DNA of 64,000 nucleotides, taken from Halocaridina rubra. Its lineage: Eukaryota; Arthropoda; Malacostraca; Decapoda; Atyidae. The notes beneath the pieces were generated by a model. It was given only the letters and a program-made list of their open reading frames with translations. It ran no database searches and was not told the origin of the DNA. A program made the translations under genes and the position numbers. The stretch lies in contig JAXCGZ010020799.1 in the NCBI GenBank assembly GCA_037179515.1, forward strand, positions 78,501-142,500, given 5' to 3'. The stretch's first letter is position 1, and each line of letters starts with the position of its first letter. Positions 32,928 through 64,000 of this stretch are shown piece after piece.

Positions 32928-33994
32928 TGGGTACTATAATAGACAATACGAGTTATAAGCTAAATAACCATGAAATCATGAGCTCTCAGTGTGAGAGGGA
33001 TTTAGTTGTTCTTGTGAGTAGTAATCTTAAGCCAAGAGAGCAATGTAGTGATCAGAAATAAAGCAAACAGAATTTTAGGATTTATCTCAAGAGAACTATC
33101 TTCCTCCTTCTGTCTTTCCTAATCCTTATGACCTATCATCCTTCAAAAAGCAGATCTATCGTCATCTCAGGGCTTAGTCCTCCATATCTCTGGGTCCTCC
33201 GTACTTTGACTGTTTTTTCTATCTGTCGTTTCCCTTTGTGTGACATTACCTCATCTCTGAGTTGTCCTTAACTTTTTTCTTTTCCTTTGTCTTGGTATTT
33301 TCTCGTGCCAGGGCCTTTATTGATGAAGGCAGTCTTTGCCAATCCCGGTGTCACACTCATAAAAAAAAGAAGTTAGCAATAAGACGGAAAAGGTTATTTT
33401 ACAGCTCTATCTTGCATTAGTTAGGCCTCATCTGGATTATGTTGTGCAATTCTGGTCACCCTATTATAGGATGGAAATTGAATCCTTGGAGAGAGTGCAG
33501 CGAAGAATGACCAAGATGATATTCAATATTAGAAATCTGCCATATGAGGAAAGATAAAAAAACTTAAACTACATTCTCTAGAGGGGCGCAGAGTTAGGGG
33601 GGATATGACTGAGGTGTATAAATGGTTTAAAGGGATTAAAAAATGTGATAATAATAAAGTTTTAAATATTCATGATCAAACCAGAACTCGAAATAATGGG
33701 TTTAAACTTGAGAAATTTAGGTTCTGAGAGGAAATTGGTAAAAATTGGTTTGGTAATAGAGTAGCTAAAACTTGGAACAGGCTTCCTAGTAGTATAATAA
33801 AAGCCAATACCTTAGACACCGTCAAATGTAGGTTTAGACAGGCATATGACAGATGAAGGCTGGGTATGAATAGGCTAGTGCTTTGAGCATTTAAAAAAAA
33901 AATAGAGTAGAATAGAGTATGTCTGACATGCTGAGATCTTCAGTCAAAACTGGAGCTGTCTCGTGCGTGCCAGTAGACATGTTGCAGAGTCCTC
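32928..33994 (+). mobile_element. LINE-B copy interrupted by a family B insertion
   Basis: Left piece 32928-33104 (gtgagagggatttagttgttcttgtgagtag...ggatttatctcaag), right piece 33373-33994 (gttagcaataagacggaaaagg...RPHLDYVVQFWSPYY-like...gtagacatgttgcag). The same region is continuous at 34534-35360. Several stops; inactive. Confidence 0.85.
33105..33372 (+). mobile_element. Family B insertion carrying a LINE ORF tail
   Basis: Sits inside LINE-B. Its 5' part encodes FPNPYDLSSFKKQIYRHLR, which looks like the C terminus of a non-LTR ORF2; the 3' part is the usual family B end gccaatcccggtgtcacactcataaaa. It suggests family B is the 3' end of a LINE. Confidence 0.7.
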
Positions 33995-34122
33995 ATTTTT
34001 TATGTTAAGTCATAATACTCCCCATCTCTGTTTCTCTTTATATTTTCTTCGTGCCCTGGCCCGATAAGGGTAGGTTTTTTCTTTTTTTGTCAGTCCAGGT
34101 GTCACAATCATAAAAAAAAATA
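33995..34122 (+). repeat. Family B fragment
   Basis: ttaagtcataatactccccatctctgtttctcttta ... ggcccgataagggtag ... cagtccaggtgtcacaatcataaaaa. Directly follows the LINE-B 3' end. Confidence 0.8.
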
Positions 34123-34332
34123 TTCTCGGTTTTATTGATCTTAATCCATCAAACACTATAATTTCTTTTTTAATTTTTATTAATTTTAAAGTGTAAATCT
34201 CACATCAAAGTACAAAAACGAAAGATTAATAATTAAAGGATTTATGTACAGTTTTTTATAGTTTTATAAGTCGTGTAGTTTTATAGTCAAAAGTATGTAA
34301 AAATGTGTGAGCAATAAAAAAATAAAAAAGGT

Positions 34333-34334
<2 letters not shown>

Positions 34335-34413
<79 letters not shown>
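34335..34413. repeat. (TA)n microsatellite
   Basis: About 75 bp of TA flanked by CACA. Confidence 0.97.
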
Positions 34414-34421
<8 letters not shown>

Positions 34422-34504
34422 AACACTTCAAGCCGCTTTAATACCCTTAACAAAAAACAATTTCAATGTGCATTGAGGTTTCTATACACTTGATCCGGTA
34501 ATAA

Positions 34505-35363
34505 TATAGGTTGAAAAATGTAAAGTAGTTAAAATGGGTACTATAAAAGACAATACTAGTTATAAGCTAAATAACCATGAAATCATGAGTTCTCAGTGTG
34601 AAAGGGATTTGGGAGTTCTTGTGAGTAGTAGTCTTAAGCCAAGAGAGCAATGCACAGCAGTCAGAAATAAAGCAAACAGAATTTTAGGATTTATCTCAAG
34701 AAGCGTCAGCAATAGGACGGAAAAAGTTATTTTGCAGCTCTATCTTGCATTAGTTAGGCCCCATTTAGATTATGCTGTGCAATTCTGGTCACCCTATTAT
34801 AGAATGGAAATTGAATCCTTGGAGAGAGTACAGCGAAGAATGACCAAGATGATACACAATATCAGAAATCTACCATATGAGGACAGATTAAAAAAACTTA
34901 ATCTACATTCTCTAGAGAGGCGAAGAGTTAGGGGGGATATGATTGAAGTGTATAAATGGTTTAAAGGGATTAACAAGGGAGATATTGATAAAGTTTTAAA
35001 AATTCATGATCAAACCAGAACTCGTAATAATGGATTTAAGCTTGATAAATTTAGGTTCAGAAGGGAAATTGGTAAAAATTGGTTTGGTAATAGAGTAGCT
35101 GATGCATGGAACAAGCTTCCTAGTATGATAGTAAATGCCAATACCTTAGACACCTTCAAATGTAGATTAGATAGACATATGACAGAGGTAGGGTGGGTAT
35201 GAATAGGTTAGTGCTTATTAGAAAAATCATAAATAGAAAAATAGAATAAATAAGTAGAGTAGAATAGAATAGGTTAGACATGCTGAAAATACAATTCAAA
35301 AATGGAGCTGCCTCGTGTGTGCCAGTAGGCATGTTGCAGTGTCCTCTATTCTTATGTTCTTAT
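34505..35363 (+). mobile_element. LINE-B 3' fragment with a 222-codon open frame
   Basis: 5'-truncated CR1-like LINE. The frame 34534-35202 is uninterrupted: SQCERDLGVLVSSSLKPREQ, LYLALVRPHLDYAVQFWSPY, ERVQRRMTKMIHN, FGNRVADAWNKLP, ending RHMTEVGWV. This is the C-terminal ORF2 region after the polymerase. 3' UTR ends attcttatgttcttat at about 35360. The intact frame suggests recent insertion, but a full element is not present. Confidence 0.9.
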
Positions 35364-35654
35364 AATAAGATTTATCTCTGGCTATTTAAAAAATATTTTG
35401 GTTGATCTGTAATAGCTGTTTTAATCTGTAATTAATGGTGATTAATAGATTAATAAGATATATGTATATATAAACTGTTTTTCTCCTGCTACATCAGCTC
35501 TGGCTTTGATAATGATTTCTTGAAATCGAAAGCACTCGCCAACACAATTGTTTCATTTTCCCTTCGAGGTCAATATAATAATTCTGATTGCTGCCAAGTG
35601 TTTCTTTTGGTAATGACATACATATATACATACATACATATATACACACATACA
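35364..35654. other. AT-rich spacer with a TA/CA-rich end
   Basis: No gene seen; ends in a (CATA)n-like stretch beside the next LINE-A copy. Confidence 0.4.
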
Positions 35655-36114
35655 AGTGAAAAATCGCGTTGTTAAGCTGGAAAAAGTTCAAACACATACC
35701 ACGAAAATGGTGCCAGAAATACGCAATCGCAGTTATGAGGAGAGGCTGGGGGAATTAAACTTACCATCACTCGAAGCTAGAATAATGAGGGGGGATATGG
35801 TGATGGTTTTTAAATTCCTTCATGGTTATGACAGAGTGGATAGGGATCGATATTTTGATATGGCTGGCTCTAGAACTAGAGGTCATAGTTTGAAGCTTCG
35901 AAAGAAAACTTCTTTGCAGGATATAAGGAAGTACTTGTTTTTAGTGCAAGAGTAGTTGATAATTGGAATTCGCTAAGCGAGGAAGTAGCTAAAGTTAACT
36001 CAGTCAATAGTGTGTAAGGACAAGTATGATAAGTATCACTAAGTACAAAATGGAACCCACCAGGAGACAGGGAATTACGAGCTTGGGTCTCTTTCCCGTA
36101 AGCACAATTAGGTA
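35655..36114 (+). mobile_element. LINE-A 3' fragment
   Basis: VVKLEKVQTHTTKMVPEIRN ... YDRVDRDRYFDMAGSRTRGH ... with a frameshift near 35940; 3' UTR ends cacaattaggtac at 36114, followed by (ACAT)n and (TA)n. Confidence 0.88.
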
Positions 36115-36121
36115 CATACAT

Positions 36122-36129
<8 letters not shown>

Positions 36130-36195
<66 letters not shown>
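36130..36195. repeat. (TA)n microsatellite
   Basis: About 65 bp TA between LINE-A and family B. Confidence 0.95.
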
Positions 36196-36598
<403 letters not shown>

Positions 36599-36621
36599 CA
36601 TAGCTCCGTCAACTCTGACTC

Positions 36622-36656
36622 TCAGAGACCCGAATTCCTCAGTCGAGTAAGGACGT
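36622..36656 (+). promoter_or_regulatory. Candidate Inr plus DPE core promoter of DPYD
   Basis: TCAGAG at 36622-36627 resembles the arthropod initiator (first four of six bases match). With the A at 36624 as +1, GGACGT at +28 to +33 (36651-36656) fits the downstream promoter element at the exact spacing. It would give a 122-base 5' leader to the ATG at 36746. No TATA box is seen where expected; a (GA)n run ends at about 36596. Prediction only. Confidence 0.3.
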
Positions 36657-36745
36657 GTCGTGTTGCTAAGAGTGAAATTCTCTGTCTAAATAAGTGTGAA
36701 TAAATAGCTATTTCACTCTTTGAAGGTGCCGGAAGTGTGAAAAAA

Positions 36746-63650
<26,905 letters not shown>

Positions 63651-64000
63651 GTAAGTTTTACTTTTATATTTTTAACATCAAGTTTATTAGTTATAGTTAG
63701 TGGTAAAGTGCGAAGGGAAGAAAAATCTACCTTTGTATGTCCTGGCTGTTGTTTGAAGATTAAAGGTTAAAGCCTAATTGCCAATAAGGAAAGGCAGAGG
63801 CAAAGGACTTTGACAGCACTACTGCCGGATTATATATATCTACCATATAAACTGGGCTCAAGGCTTTTCTTCAATCACATGGACACAATGATCTCCAGCC
63901 AATGACCCATGATGAATTTCCCAATTTAATCAGTAACGACAAGAGAGAGGAAATGCTGATCCAACCCTAAGCCAGGATCGAACCTGTGGACAGAATATTA
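63651..64000. other. Start of DPYD intron 20
   Basis: Holds a diverged family G copy (63785-63990) ending aggatcgaacctgtggacag; the next DPYD exon is not in the window. Confidence 0.5.

Overview
The window is animal nuclear DNA, AT-rich and dense in repeats. It looks like an arthropod and most probably a decapod crustacean. The reasons are long (TA)n, (TC)n and (AAT)n runs, a Copia element resembling the GalEa-type elements known from decapods, CR1-like LINE fragments, several tRNA-derived SINE families, and compact exons in introns of roughly 0.1-2 kb. The species cannot be named from the sequence alone.

Two protein-coding genes can be reconstructed exon by exon, both on the + strand. (1) MEPCE/bin3, the 7SK snRNA methylphosphate capping enzyme, lies at 16500-26319 in eight coding exons with an open frame of 1051 codons. 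The methyltransferase core (about residues 320-565) is followed by an unusual 486-residue serine-rich tail encoded by one exon, which contains a 41-residue periodic repeat. (2) DPYD, dihydropyrimidine dehydrogenase, lies at 36746-63650 in twenty exons, giving 1002 codons plus two bases with no frame break. Only the last roughly 23 codons lie beyond the right edge. All iron-sulfur cysteines, the catalytic cysteine and the FMN lysines I looked for are present. Its 17-codon first exon is separated from exon 2 by a 10.1-kb intron full of satellites. The two genes have unrelated jobs (RNA capping in transcription control; pyrimidine breakdown) and I see no functional link between them.

Layout: 1-6178 holds a LINE tail, a 160-bp tandem repeat and a broken Copia element (LTRs near 1175-1745 and 5721-6055) that itself carries a LINE insertion and a (TA)n expansion. 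6.2-16.4 kb holds several tandem arrays, including a 135-147-bp periodic array built around the perfect palindrome TAATCATGATTA, then a reverse-strand LINE and SINEs. 16.5-26.3 kb is MEPCE. 26.3-36.6 kb is intergenic, with a TA-flanked MITE, microsatellites, nested LINE/SINE insertions and a putative DPYD promoter. 36.7-64 kb is DPYD, whose intron 1 holds a 21-bp minisatellite, two head-to-tail LINE fragments, a 72-bp satellite rich in TCTAGA and a 1-kb polypurine minisatellite.

I found no convincing new multi-gene system. The best leads are the palindrome array at 10.6-12.0 kb, the repeat-built MEPCE tail with its possible alternative ending, and the recurrence of about 160-bp periods in unrelated arrays. 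Repeat family names used here (SINE-A, SINE-C, family B, D, E, F, G, LINE-A, LINE-B) are my own labels.
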